A stretch of 64,000 nt of DNA from assembly GCF_024868665.1 (NCBI RefSeq), contig NC_079891.1:15555396-15619395 (forward strand), in the 5' to 3' direction. The first letter of the stretch is position 1. Every line of letters starts with the position of its first letter. This stretch comes from Triplophysa rosa. Lineage: Eukaryota; Chordata; Actinopteri; Cypriniformes; Nemacheilidae. Made by a program: the position numbers and the translations under genes. Shown piece by piece: positions 44,453 to 57,380 of this stretch. The notes below the pieces were generated by a model. It was not told the origin of the DNA. It saw only the letters and a list, made by a program, of their open reading frames with translations, and ran no database searches.

Positions 44453-45338
44453 GTAATAAAAATCTGTACGTTACTACTGTAGTAAATGCGCCGGGTGTGT
44501 AGCCGGAGATGTTACGTACTGATAGAAAAACTGTTAGAAACCATTAGCCTACAGATCTTCTGGTGGAACAGCATAAAATCGGGACCAGGTCCAAAACACA
44601 ATACATAAAATAAGTTTGTAATAGTTTTAATGGTACTATATTTGTAATGGAAACCATCATAATTGTTATAGTATTGTATTATTTTCAACAGGATAGGTTT
44701 GGCTGGCTGTTACTGTCAATATGTCATTGCTGAAATACTTGAAGATTTAGTATTGTCTCACAGCTTGACTATTTTTACAAAATGTTTGCATGACCACAAT
44801 AAAAAGGAAGTGCCGAAGACTATAGTGAATTAAACTGGAAAACAATCATATAAAGTCTTTAAAAAATCTATAAAAACTTATCAACAAGGAAAAGAAAGAT
44901 TTATTATGTTGACTATGGCACTAGTGGTTCTACATTCCACTAATTTATTGCGGCTAAAGGCATATTATTGTTAAAAATAGAATTGTTTAATTTATATCCA
45001 TATTAATATCTAGCATTGCATTAATCCTTTGCATTTTGTTAAAGAGGAAAGGCTCTATAACATCTGTATATGATTATCCTGGAGTGGGTTGAGTTAAAAG
45101 AGAACTCTGTCTAACCCCTCATTATTTTTATACGTAGCTCGCTGTGTTGGTAAGATGGAAAGAAGCAAGAACGCTCTTTCGGAGTGTGGCTGTTGGATGC
45201 TGAAGTGTCCCAGTTGCAGTTCAGGGCAGCTGTGCCTGAACTGAATGTTTTGGTTGGGACCCGTCTTTACTTTAGTGTGTAGCTTGCTGACTATGGGAAT
45301 GTTTTCATTTCATAGTATTTGGGTAATAATATGCAAAT
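44453..45338. other. No recognisable feature
   Basis: AT-rich sequence, identical by eye to 49452-50337. Nothing coding was recognised. Confidence 0.4.
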
Positions 45339-45774
45339 CCACTGAGCTGCCTTTCGTGGTCCTCGCACCGATCACGCCTCACTCAGCCGTCCTCTGGTTC
45401 ATTTACTTTGGATCCGCGTACCAGCAGGTGGCGCTAGATCCCGGACGAGCCCCCAAAATCTGTAACACGCCCGCCGTGTGACTGGCAGTGCTGCAGTGAA
45501 TAAATTTCCTGTTTGAAATTAAACAAAGAGAGACACAGTTGTGCTGCTTCATATCGTGGCGTCGCTCTTGTAATGCTCTCTTCTTCGCGACTCACCCTAA
45601 ACCCCACAGTCAACGCAGCATCTCCCCCTACTGTCCCCGGACAGTACTACACATCACCATTAGACATAATAACACTCATTTAAACAATATTACAAATACT
45701 CAGATAATCAAGTCCATGGCATAAAAAACAAATAATTACTACCATTTCTGTGACCACACAAACAGGGTGTCACA
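45339..45774 (-). mobile_element. Duplicated gypsy 5' end with short 314-bp LTR
   Basis: It consists of gypsy leader sequence (45339-45460, including the tRNA-Pro primer site at 45438-45455) and an LTR of only 314 bp (45461-45774). The LTR keeps both outer edges and one copy of the 67-bp internal repeat. It lacks the second copy, the 582 bases between the copies and the 105-bp duplication. The missing 754 bases equal 649 + 105 exactly. Confidence 0.88.
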
Positions 45775-45973
45775 TAAGTTATTATATTTATAAAAATTAT
45801 TAAAATGATGGCAACTCATTGAGATATTAAAGGCCTACACCAACCCCTATCCTTACCATAAACTTAAACTGTATGAATAAAAATGAATGTTAAGTGTTAA
45901 ATCAATTTTATTGAAAACAAAAGCCTTTATGATCTTTAAGGTAATAGAATAAGATTAAAGAGTGTCTTCAACG

Positions 45974-48771
45974 TAGTGATGGGAAGTCCGGCTCTTTTCT
46001 GCGAACCGTTTTTTTCGGACAGTTCGTTTCAATGAACCGGTTCAAAAGACCGGTTCACTGATTCTCTTACGCTCTGACGAAACGCGTCAAGTCTAGTATC
46101 ATCCCGACCGGCTGGGATGAAAATATACTCGGCACATTCAAATATAAACCAAAACCAGTACTCATAACTTCTGTCAGTTAACACATCACGTCATGATCTG
46201 ACACGTTTCTTACATATACGTTTTGCAACTAAAGCACCCAAATAGGCACAGTGAAGTGCAGCAAACTATGACATTTTAAGTTAAGATAAAAAGTGAATAA
46301 TTAATCTTCATCAACATTTTACAGAAACTATATGATCCATGCATAATTCAATACGATTTATGTGTTATTAAATAAACGTACGCTTTGCCAGATTGCTCCA
46401 CATATTTTAAATCCTCGGTTCACGTGCGCTCGTAACATTAGCACAGCATCAGTTGTCCACACTGTTCTGTAGCCTCACGGTGAATCACGCATGCTCACTA
46501 TCCTTAGCTCATCGGTTCTCACTCACGACCGACTCGGACGTGTCCGAAAGAAGCGGCTGTTCGGTTCGTGTACTGTTGAATCGAAAGCTGTTGCAACCAG
46601 CTCTTGACTCGAGAACGAGAATCGCTCTAGCAGTGGCATGAACGTAAACGGCGCTGCAGATTGGTTTACGTACAGTGATAAGGCAGTAATAAAGTCCTAA
46701 ACATATTTCCAATGTGTTTTATAGTATCACATCTCTGTTTGATAAAAATATCTGACTTAGACACTTTTTATCCTCTTTTAAAATTATACGCATGCGCAGT
46801 ATCATCGGTTCTGAATCGGACGTGTCCGAAAGAAGTGGATCTTCGGTTTGTGTACTGTTGAATCGAAAGCTGTTGCAACCGGCTCTTGACTCGAGAACGA
46901 GAACCACTCTAGCAGTGGCATGAACGTAAACGGCGCTGCAGCAGAGGTGTAAAGAGTACCTGAAAACCATACTTAAGTAAAAGTACAGATACCTTGCAGT
47001 GAAAATTACTCCATTACAAGTTACAAGTTACCAATTCCAAAACGACTTCAGTAAAAGTCTTCGAGTATCTGATTTTAACAGTACTGAGTATTGAGTATTT
47101 TACTCATACTGAATGTAGGCTCAAAGAAGCACTAGTCCTCAACACTTAAGAGACTTGTCAGTGAAAAACAAGAAACAGTCGATTCGTGAGGAGAGCAATC
47201 GCATTTATTTTCTTAAATCATAATAAGACTGATTACCTCAAAATTGCAACAAATCATGGTCGACACCATAACCTACGTCTATTACAAACACCCAAGTCTC
47301 ATTTAAGCTCAAGTGCTCTTAAGTAAGCCAACATTCTTCAAAAAGGTCTCTTCAATATAACGGATGAATAAAATAATGTTAGGTAAAATTAAAAAGTCAA
47401 AGCCAGCGATTGTCAACTACCTGATAATGCACTCGTATTCACATAAAGAAGTAAGGGCAAAATTCACAAGAAGTACCTTCAATGCCCTTTAAATGGCAAT
47501 ATTAATTCTTCTGTAGCAAAAATAAACTGCTGCAAAAAAAAGATAGGTGCCATGCAAAATGTAATGTGTAATTGCATTAGATTTACAAATGTAGTGGAGT
47601 AAAGAGTACATACACTTGCTCAAAAATGTAGCCAAGTAGAGAGTAAAAGTTGCTAATATCTTTAATACTCAGTACAACTACAAAGTAGCCAAAAAGATAC
47701 TTAAGTACAGTAACTAATTACTTTTACTCCAATACTTTACACCACTGCACTGCAGATTGGTTTACGTACAGTGATAAGGCAGTAATAAAGTCCTAAACAT
47801 ATTTCTAATGTGTTTTATAGTATCACATCTCTGTTTGATAAAAATATCTGACTTAGACACTTTTTATCTGCTTTTAAAATTATACGCAAGCGCAGTATCA
47901 TCGGTTCTGAATCGGATGTGTCCGAAAGAAGCGGCTCTTCGGTTCGTGTACTGCTGAATCGAAAGCTGTTGCAACCGGTTCGTGTCCGAAGAAGCGATTC
48001 ACGAACCGGCAACCGGTTCGACGGTTCACAATTCGGACTTGTCCGACAGAAACGGTTCTCGTGACTCTAGATACTTCTAGTCTGTGAGAGCAATTCAAGG
48101 AATCCGCTTGCTTCTCGCACATGATGATTACGCCATTATTAGATTTATATAATCTTGTTAGAAATTAAATAAGATGTTCATGAAAACACCATGGATTACT
48201 TATGAAACAAATAACTGTTTAGTTTATTATTTTTACATACAATTCTGTTTAACCTTTAAAATAATTAACATAAAAGCACAACTGCACAAACGTTGTCTGT
48301 AATGCATTTTAAGCAACATTAATATAAAAAATATGTTTGTACAAATATTTATGACCATTAAAAAGTGTGATCTGTGTTCAAATGTTTATGTTCATGTTGC
48401 AAATGTAGTTTCTTATATGTTGAACCGGTTGTCCGGTTGAACCGGTTCTCAAATCGGACGTGTCCGAAAGACAGCTCTCGGTTGGTTCAGTGGTGACCCG
48501 AAAACTGTGGCAACCGATTCTTGAATCGAGAACGAGGATTGCTCTAGTCTAGGCGGAGCGTTCGATAGAACACGCATGCTCAGTATATCAGCTAGCTTAG
48601 CTATAGCTTGAATAGCTTCTCCGCTCGTGCTTAACAGTTCAGTTCAGCGTGTAGTAGTGTACTGTTGGATTTACTGAAAAGTCGTTGATACTGGCTGGTT
48701 TATTTAGTGAACCGGTTCACTAAAAAGAACCGGTTCAAATGAACGATTCGTTCACGAACCGGCCATCGCTA
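45974..48771. mobile_element. hAT element CTTCAACG, duplicate
   Basis: A copy of 40975-43772 by segmental duplication, with the same duplications at 45966-45973 and 48772-48779. It is not an independent insertion. Confidence 0.9.
46942..47747. mobile_element. Nested hAT MITE, duplicate
   Basis: A copy of 41943-42748 carried along in the duplication, with the same mismatched duplications CGCTGCAG and CACTGCAG. Confidence 0.9.
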
Positions 48772-48781
48772 CTTCAACGAG

Positions 48782-48852
48782 AAGTGGATTTGAACCCCAA
48801 TCTCCTGTGCTAGGCAATACAGAGCTTACACCATACGCCACTGGGCAGCCTA
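48782..48852 (-). promoter_or_regulatory. tRNA-like pol III module, duplicate
   Basis: Identical by eye to 43783-43853, with the same B box. Confidence 0.5.
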
Positions 48853-49340
48853 TTGGTTGGATGTGTTAATAGACACTGGTTTAAAAAAACTGCTAATTTG
48901 GAGACGTTGACGTCACGTCAGGTCGTCACGTGGGTCACCCGCACTGTTAGACGCTCAAAGCACAAGACGTTCGGTCAGACGTTCGATTAGACGGTCGGTC
49001 GGTCGATCGTACGTTAGGTTTTGGCACGAAGTACCCGCCATAACGGAGTACCTTTCATGAGGTTTTGGCACGAAGTACCCGCCATACTTCTCCTTCTCCT
49101 GGTTAGGCTTCGGATTGGCACATTCCAAACTTCATACACGTGAGTCCAGGCGTACTCTTCTCCATGCGCCCCTGTTACGTTTTCGTTAGCTTTTGTAGTT
49201 TTTGAGCGTGAGGTTTGTTCATCTGATTTACATGAAAGAGCCCGTGACAGTGACTGCAACGTGGATTTCCCAAACACAACTGCTGCTTGAGAGGGTCTCT
49301 CAAACACAGGGCACTTCAGAGGATCAACTTTAAGTCGCTG

Positions 49341-49451
49341 ATGTTTTGCCGAAATCAGACAGCGAGAGCGACTATCGCTCGGGGCTCCGCGCTGGAGATG
49401 GAGATACGGAGAGGAAAATTCAGACAAAGTGTTTTCATGGAAACCCCACAG
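49341..49451 (+). CDS. Possible first coding exon, unit B
   Basis: The same frame and the same CCACAG|GTAATA donor as at 44342-44452. If the exon is real, this copy is the one next to the unduplicated downstream sequence and could be the functional one. Confidence 0.25.
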
Positions 49452-50337
49452 GTAATAAAAATCTGTACGTTACTACTGTAGTAAATGCGCCGGGTGTGTA
49501 GCCGGAGATGTTACGTACTGATAGAAAAACTGTTAGAAACCATTAGCCTACAGATCTTCTGGTGGAACAGCATAAAATCGGGACCAGGTCCAAAACACAA
49601 TACATAAAATAAGTTTGTAATAGTTTTAATGGTACTATATTTGTAATGGAAACCATCATAATTGTTATAGTATTGTATTATTTTCAACAGGATAGGTTTG
49701 GCTGGCTGTTACTGTCAATATGTCATTGCTGAAATACTTGAAGATTTAGTATTGTCTCACAGCTTGACTATTTTTACAAAATGTTTGCATGACCACAATA
49801 AAAAGGAAGTGCCGAAGACTATAGTGAATTAAACTGGAAAACAATCATATAAAGTCTTTAAAAAATCTATAAAAACTTATCAACAAGGAAAAGAAAGATT
49901 TATTATGTTGACTATGGCACTAGTGGTTCTACATTCCACTAATTTATTGCGGCTAAAGGCATATTATTGTTAAAAATAGAATTGTTTAATTTATATCCAT
50001 ATTAATATCTAGCATTGCATTAATCCTTTGCATTTTGTTAAAGAGGAAAGGCTCTATAACATCTGTATATGATTATCCTGGAGTGGGTTGAGTTAAAAGA
50101 GAACTCTGTCTAACCCCTCATTATTTTTATACGTAGCTCGCTGTGTTGGTAAGATGGAAAGAAGCAAGAACGCTCTTTCGGAGTGTGGCTGTTGGATGCT
50201 GAAGTGTCCCAGTTGCAGTTCAGGGCAGCTGTGCCTGAACTGAATGTTTTGGTTGGGACCCGTCTTTACTTTAGTGTGTAGCTTGCTGACTATGGGAATG
50301 TTTTCATTTCATAGTATTTGGGTAATAATATGCAAAT

Positions 50338-53300
50338 TAAGACAAAAAACTAAAAATGAAGATAAATCTCTGTTGAGCATGTGGATTTATATTTATGTCA
50401 CAAAATATCTTATTATTATTTTATTAACATGAACAGTAGTTTAGAGATCTAAATCTAGGAGCAGACTAGATATTGTCCTGGTTGGTGGTAAGTAAAAGTG
50501 TGTCACAGGATCATTGGTTGTTTATAGTCCTATCTCTGTGCATATTTAAGTTGTTTACCAGTTCATTAGTATTGCACAACTACCATCAGTTTCAGAATCT
50601 AAAGTTGATAAGTAGTGAAGAGATGGTCGGTTAAAATGGTTCTTTACCTTCTTTAAACTAAAAGGCTGTTGAGGTTCCACTTGATGTTGTTTGAACAGCT
50701 GGAATGGCATTTTGCATGTCTTGCAAATGAATGTCTTTACTGAATGGACTTGCCCTCCAATCCCTTTCAATGCCACTCAGGTAACACTCTAATAATTACA
50801 CATGTCAAAGTCAGTCCATCATTTAAAATGCATGGGATTTCACTAAGGTCATTCTATGCTTTGGTAAAAAGCCTTTAAGTCTCCAGCTCCCCACTGACAT
50901 CGTATTACCTCCCGATTGAATGTGATAAAGTCTGCTGTTTGATATCTTTACCATGATTGCTGTTCGGAAATCAATATAGCATTTTAAAGAGATTTTTAAC
51001 TCTTACCATTGTGTACAAAGTGGGTTACCTAATGGAACTTTACAATATTGTGCCCCAGTTTCCAGTATTGGGACTGCAACAGACCGTGACTGAATAAGGC
51101 TCAGGTGAATGAAGCAATGAGGCTGAGGGGTAAAGAGAAAGAAGATGGCTGGAGGATCAGTTAAGTGGGATTAAATACGTAAAGGGAAAATTGGCTCACT
51201 CTTACAGACCTTGAGTGATGCCAGTGGATTTTGTTTTTGTTTAATGTCAAGTCTGCTTGGTACCTGAAAAGTATGCTTAGAAAACAGACAAACATGCTAC
51301 TTTAAAGTTCTTGAGATACAGTATTTTAACAATTGCAGACAGTATAGCAAGCTTTTTTAACTGTTTGTTTTGTTTTTTGCTCTGTGAACCCAGTTGTTGT
51401 CTAAATCACACTGTCATCTGTAGTGTGGCACTGTGTTATGCTGAGTAACATAGTTTCACGACTCATATCCTCAAAATTACACTAGAGCTATGATCATTTT
51501 TACAAGTGGCTAGTTTGCATACATTCTTTTGGTTTTCTTTTTATTCTTTTTAAAACATGGTCCTTGAAACCACACCGCTCGCCTGCTGAGGGATTCTGCC
51601 ACATATAGATTTTCCTGAAGGCAGTTAAAAGTGATGTAGGTTACACACTACCAGACTAGACACACCCTTCTACCCACACTGCCTGCTCCTTTCCTAACAA
51701 AATCCTGCAGAATACACTCACTACTGAATTGTTCTCAAAAGTGGCTCATAATGAATGTAAAAATATCCTGGAGCAAGGTTCCCATGTATTTTGGACATGC
51801 ATTTTGTACATTTCCACCAGGAGACAAAGTTTGGTTGATTTTCACAGTCAAAGTTACTGTTTATTCCAGATGATTTTGGTATTTTTATGGCTCTGTTTTC
51901 TCCATTGACAGGCTCTCCTGTGTATTTACTTTAAGCGCTTGTCCATATACAGGTACTTTGAAACTTCCTTATAGACAAACCAGTTGTTATGTTAAAAATG
52001 TTATAATGAATGTAATAACTAATATCTTAAATATCTAAGAAATTCGGAAGAAAATATAAGTTCGAACATTTCATAAGTTAGAAGGTTTTGAATTCTTGGA
52101 GAAATTCTAACATTTCCTCTTCGGCATATTAGAAGAACCTCCCGGCCTCAGAGAACAATAGGGAATCTTTCAGCACTGGGGCCCAAAAGTTCTCCTGGTC
52201 CCTGGCAGATTGCCCTGTTAAAAGGAACCAGGGAAGAGGATAATCATCCTCTCTGATGTAACAGAAGCCTCACTCATTTTAGTATGCCAAGCACTCTTGA
52301 ACTGTGAGCGCTGGAGAGAGGTGTGTTGAGAGTTGTATGAATTGTGTATGTAAAAGTGAGAGGATGTTTGAGTGTCAGTAGCAAAAGCATTTGAGGAGGA
52401 TTTTTTAAAATCTTTGTTTGTTTGTTTTGCTTTGTATTGTTTAAACAAAATTCAGAACCCAGGAAGCATTTTGGTAAAAACGTCTAGTAATGGTAACAAC
52501 ATCCAGTGATTGTGCAGTGCACAGGATATTAGCGGTAAGGGGGCGTGATAGGAAAATCTACTTCAATAGAATCTACTGTAGTTAATAATTCCTCAAAAAA
52601 ATGTTGTGAGAAATCAGAACTGTGAATTGTATGACTCTTCTTATTATGTTCTTAATCTGCACTAGATGATTTCTATATTCTGTTTGGTTTATTGAGATGT
52701 GATGAATAGCTTGATGCTTATGAGTAGCAGAAATTTGGGTAATTTGAAAAACAAGGATATAATTTGTGTCAGCAATGTTTTTATTTTTGTCTGTGTTACA
52801 TATAAACAGAAGACAGGATTTTGTTGCAGTCGCTGGTTGTGGCAGTAATTTTGGTGACATTGACTTTACTGATAACATTCTTCAATATTGGCATGTTTCC
52901 TTCCATGAATGAATAGCTCAGATGTTCACAACAGCAGGATGTCAGACAGTCCAGGACCAGAATCTCGAGCTCAAGGACATCAAGGTGTCCACTCTTATCT
53001 TATCTGACTTGTGCAGAGCTGACATGAACATTATTCATACATGAACAAGAAGCCCTGAACACGTGAGCTCTCTTTTATGGTTACTACAGATGTAAGTTGG
53101 ATGTACAGTTTCTTTTGTGTTTTTTTATCTGTTTCTGTGGTGTGTTTAGCGGAATAATTTTTCATACAGAGCATTTCACAATATATATATATAGGTTTGC
53201 AGTGAACAGTGCCTTATAATTGTGACAATGGCTTGTTAAACCTCATGCATACAGTAATACAAAATCCCTAAAAATGCCAAACGGTATAACTTAAATAAAA

Positions 53301-53631
53301 GTTGTCCCTTTAGGGTCAATAGAGTTGGTGGCCATCTTGGTGCACACCCTGACAGCTGTTGTTCATGTAGGTAACAGGCATACAGGTTCACCACCTATCC
53401 AATTCACTGAAGTCTCCACAGTGTCAAAATTACATTTAAATAATGATGTTATCATATAGCTTGGAGTCATGATGAAAAACAAAAATTTGCTCCCCTCTAC
53501 AGCTAATGCACATGCACTTTCTAATGTTAATAAACAAACAGGCTCTTTAATATGTACAGTTGCCAAATTCAGTGTTATTTGTCTAGCCTGTAATTTTCTA
53601 TATGTGTTCTATGTCTTTCCCCAAGTCTTTA
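50338..53631. other. Unassigned sequence, no gene recognised
   Basis: Apparently single-copy, AT-rich DNA with a short AT run at 53181-53193. It has no transposon termini and no open frame with a recognisable motif. It could be intronic. Exons of a host gene too short to spot by eye cannot be excluded. Confidence 0.4.
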
Positions 53632-54440
53632 TGCCAACATAATCTCATGGCAATTAGGAATTTATTTTACAAGGTGGCTAATTCTTATGAATTCATATGT
53701 TTTAGTACAATTTGCTTTCATGTCTGTCACGAATGGTAAGGGGAAGAACCCAAATGCAGGCAGGCAGTGAAGGGGTTAACAAATGACTTTATTAGACAAA
53801 CACAAAACAAAAACCCACGAGGGGGTATGAATCAAGAACTAAACTAAGGAACAAACAGAAAACAAAGACTTCCCACGAGGGGGCAAAAAGAAAACAAGAA
53901 CAGCAAAACTAAGCTTAAACGACTCAACCAAACATCTACAAACAATACCGGGTAGAACAAACAAACTCACACTCGATGAACAGATGACAGGACAAGGCAA
54001 GACGATGACACGAAGCAGCACATAACATACGTAATGTAAACATACGCACAGGACACAATGACAGAGCCGTATGTACACGCACATATATAGTACAATCCAC
54101 CAGCACAAGACAAAGAAACAAGAGGGTATTTAAAGGGAAGACAAACGAGGGATAACGACACGGGGCAGGTGTGGGTAATCAAACACTTAGGGAAGGATAA
54201 CAAGGAAACGAGATGGCGGGAACGAGACACTGGAAAAACACATGAGAGGTAAAAACATAAACATCTCATGGCCTTCCCACATAAAACCCAAGGACTCTGC
54301 CCCGATCCCACCACACGACTAGAATTACATAAACAAGCCGGTGGGACCGTGACACATGTCATTGACGGTTAGGGTTAGGGGTGGGGTTATTTGTACATAT
54401 ATAATTAAATCTTAAAGGTAATTAATTTGTTAATTGTTAA
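53632..54440. repeat. Old palindromic MITE split by a solo LTR
   Basis: The left part has 'aatctcatggcaatta' and 'attcttatgaattcatatg'. The right part has 'attgacggttagggttaggg'. Together they resemble a common fish MITE. The break coincides with the CATGTC duplication of the solo LTR, so the two parts were once contiguous. Confidence 0.5.
53725..54354 (-). mobile_element. Solo LTR flanked by CATGTC target duplication
   Basis: It reads TGTCACGG...TCGTGACA on the minus strand and is flanked by catgtc (53719-53724 and 54355-54360). On the minus strand CTAATAAAG near its 3' end supplies a polyadenylation signal. It is related to the plus-strand solo LTR at 5295-5871. The open frames in it are not genes. 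Confidence 0.72.
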
Positions 54441-56899
54441 TACCATTTTTATTTGGTTATGAATGTACTGTTGGTTGTATTCGGTTCAAATGTTCGTGCA
54501 GTGTTAAAAAACTGAAAAAAAAGTCTTTTGGACCAGGGTTGTTTACATCTTCTGAAGTGGTCTATGCTGTCATCCATCGCGCACACACTGATAGGTGAAT
54601 GTGTTTTCTGTCTAATGCTAAAATCACTCCAACATGTTACATCATACTGTCCCCTGAGCAGCGATCAAAAACAAAACTTCTCACGAGACTAGATCCGACT
54701 GAGATCCTGGAGTTAACTGCTTTCCTGTACTTTAAATTGACGGGTTTATGTTCTTTGCTTAAAGGCATGGTTTCATTATCTAAATTACTATGGCATTCCA
54801 GAATATTTAACTTTGCTGTTTCGAGAAGAAAAAGTGTTTGTCTTTTAGCTTGAGGGAACATCTTACAGACAAGAGGGATGAGTTTTGTTAACGTCATGTA
54901 CCATCCGTCAGAGTTCATCTTAAGGGATTCATTCATACCTGTGTCTGTCTGGAAACAGGAAGTGAGTCATGCACAGTCTTACACAGTGACGTGCCCCAGC
55001 ACAATCCTGCTCTGAATACACGAGAACTTGTGTTTGTTTAGCAAGAGTTACATTTTCAAAAGCAGAATGTTACCCATAAGCAGCATTACCTAAATCATTT
55101 TGTGCGTGTGTGTCGTGTAGAGAAAACTACCTTGCTTGCCATATACTTGGCTGCACTGCAAGTTAGTGTTGAAAGAAAGCTAACCGCATAGCGATTATTT
55201 TGGGGAAAATATATTGTATAACTCAGAAAAGATTAAATTTTGGACTTAAACATGGGTTAAAATGAACTGTAGCTGAATCAGACTTCTCAGTGAGCAGTAT
55301 GAGAAAGGACCGTGCGTGTTTGTTTATTGCCTCAGCTCACTCAGCTGTAAAGCTGCAGCCATAATAAAAAGTGATGAAAAAAACAGCAATGTAGCATTCT
55401 GTCATGCTACACTGGTACTTGTTACTGGGAAAGCACTTTAAAAACAGCTGAACTACTGTCACGCCTCTAAAAATATAGATTTGCTGTTGCTGCTTTTAGT
55501 CAGTCACTTCCCAACACTGTCTGTTTTTGTGTGTTTGTTGATTTGTTTATTCTAAATGTTCTCACACTTAGATTGTAATGCACTTACAGCATGTATGTTT
55601 GAATCTAAATGTAGCGTAAACAGCAAAACTGTAAACAGTTTAAAGTCTCCACAGTCATTGAGTTTTACCCAGTGGATTTGATGACATAGTTTTGCCTCAT
55701 TCACCCGACTTTCTATTCATCTATGAGACTCGGCCTCACTATGTGCCAAGAGCATAGCATTGTTCACACACAAATGACTGAGTGATGACGGCCACACAGC
55801 TGTCTCACACAGGCACTGTACGTCATCGCTGGACACAGTCCAAACCATTACATACCTGGAGCTGTAACAGTGTTTGTGAATGACTACTTCTATACACTGT
55901 TTTGTAGAAACCCAGGCTATATAAAACACTCATATTGACATGGGGCATTTGTTAATAATGTGCTAACATGCTTAGTTCACCTCAGACACATGACACCTAT
56001 GAACTTTTGCAGTTCCCCAACAATGCTTTCGGTTTCTAAAAATGGTATTAATCCTCATATTCCCCCTCCTGATCTGTTAAGCTTTAATAGCATCTCTTCC
56101 TCTAAGGCAGGTTATTTTTACTCCCCAGTGACGAGATTAAAATGTCAGCGTTTTGTAACGCTGTTTGTTTTCGCTGACCCTCTTACTGTAGGTAATCTGC
56201 CTGTCACTCTAAACTGTTAGAAAGTTGTGTAAGTCCCTGTAAAATGTCTGTGAGGATGACACAGTGGAACAAACGAGTAATTTGCGTAGTAGTGAGTTGC
56301 TTGGGATAAAATTGTAGTGCTAAATGAATAAATGTAGCAAAGGTCTGCCGGCATGTTTCTTGGTGGACTGTTTAAAACATGTACACCTTGACTCCTAAAA
56401 ATAGCAATTTGTGTAGATAAATTAAATACTTTAAAATGCTTCTCAAAATGAGAGAGTTTCTCCAGTTCCCTTGTCACATTCAGAATATTTTTATCTGTGC
56501 CATTAACACACTTTCTGGCACAATTTTAGAAATCCCTCTCATGAGCTAACAAGTCCTCTTTAAAAGGCACTAAATTTACTCTGATAATAAGGTGATAAAG
56601 GTGTGTGTCAGTGAGTGTGATTGCATCACGTTGTTAGTCCAGTTCTTTCTCTCCTAGCTATTCAATGGAAAGATTACTCATTTCTTGGATTTAGTCTATG
56701 CAACTTGGTTTTGCCCAATCCCCACTATGGGAGTATTTTTGATGTCTGAGGGGTCTGAGTTTCGCAATGTACAGTGTAAAATGTGAGAAATCAGTGCGAC
56801 TCTTTTTTTTCGAGTTGACTCATTGGGTTTGTCAGTCTTTCAAAGAGGGACCTGACTGGACCATTAATCTGGTAATAGCCCTCTTGGGCTTGATGGTTA
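54441..56899. other. Unassigned sequence, no gene recognised
   Basis: AT-rich, without termini, tandem arrays or convincing coding frames. The short frames at 54637-54936 and 55960-56220 have no recognisable motif. Confidence 0.4.
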
Positions 56900-57055
56900 A
56901 AAGAATAGCTCATCCAAAAAAACATAATTCCCCACTCACCCTCATGAATGCTCAAGTGGATGACTTCCTTTCTTGCCTTTGTTATGTTCTTATATGGGCT
57001 CTCACACGTTGATGCCCAAAAAGCACAAACAGGTATCTTGAAAGTAATCGAAATG
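56900..57055. repeat. Degraded 'aatagctcatccaaaa' fish repeat
   Basis: 'aatagctcatccaaaaaaac' and 'cactcaccctcatgaatg' resemble a very widespread teleost DNA repeat ('atagttcacccaaaaatg' type). It is heavily diverged, and recognition is from memory. Confidence 0.5.
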
Positions 57056-57255
57056 ACTTGAGGGGGTTAATAAGTACCTCCTAGTCCCTAAAGGAAAGGA
57101 AATTCCTCCCTACTTTTCAGACATAAATACGAGGTTCTTTTACTTTATCTCTCACTCTTAACTCTTAAATATAAATGGAATTTCATTTATCTGTCTATTC
57201 CTATAAATCCTTATTTCCTGTTTTTTTTTCTTGAAGAACAGTTTTACCCCCACTG

Positions 57256-57380
57256 TTATATAATAAAGCAATAAGCCCCAAGAAGCAGTGGGTTACTGGG
57301 GTATTTTATAACGGCTTAGAACTCGGCTCAGCCAATCAGAATCAAGGACCAGAACTGACCGTTTTATAATGTTATATAAC
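57256..57380 (-). repeat. Palindromic MITE-like repeat, copy 2
   Basis: It begins 'gttatataataaagc' and ends with the inverted 'attataatgttatataac'. The interior contains 'cagccaatcagaatc'. In reverse it matches parts of 5893-6085. Confidence 0.45.

Larger units (their letters stand above)
39586..45338. repeat. Tandem duplication, unit A
   Basis: From 'ccactgagctgcctttcg' in the gypsy leader to 'ggtaataatatgcaaat' the sequence recurs at 45339-50337. It holds the gypsy leader, the long LTR, part of family X with a hAT element, a possible exon and 0.9 kb of further sequence. By eye only a handful of base changes separate the copies outside the LTR, for example 41402 T/C and 41412 G/A. Confidence 0.93.
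45339..50337. repeat. Tandem duplication, unit B
   Basis: This is the second copy of 39586-45338, offset by 4999 bases downstream of the LTR. The boundary to unique sequence is at 50337/50338 ('atgcaaat' then 'taagac'). No junction microhomology is evident. Confidence 0.93.
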
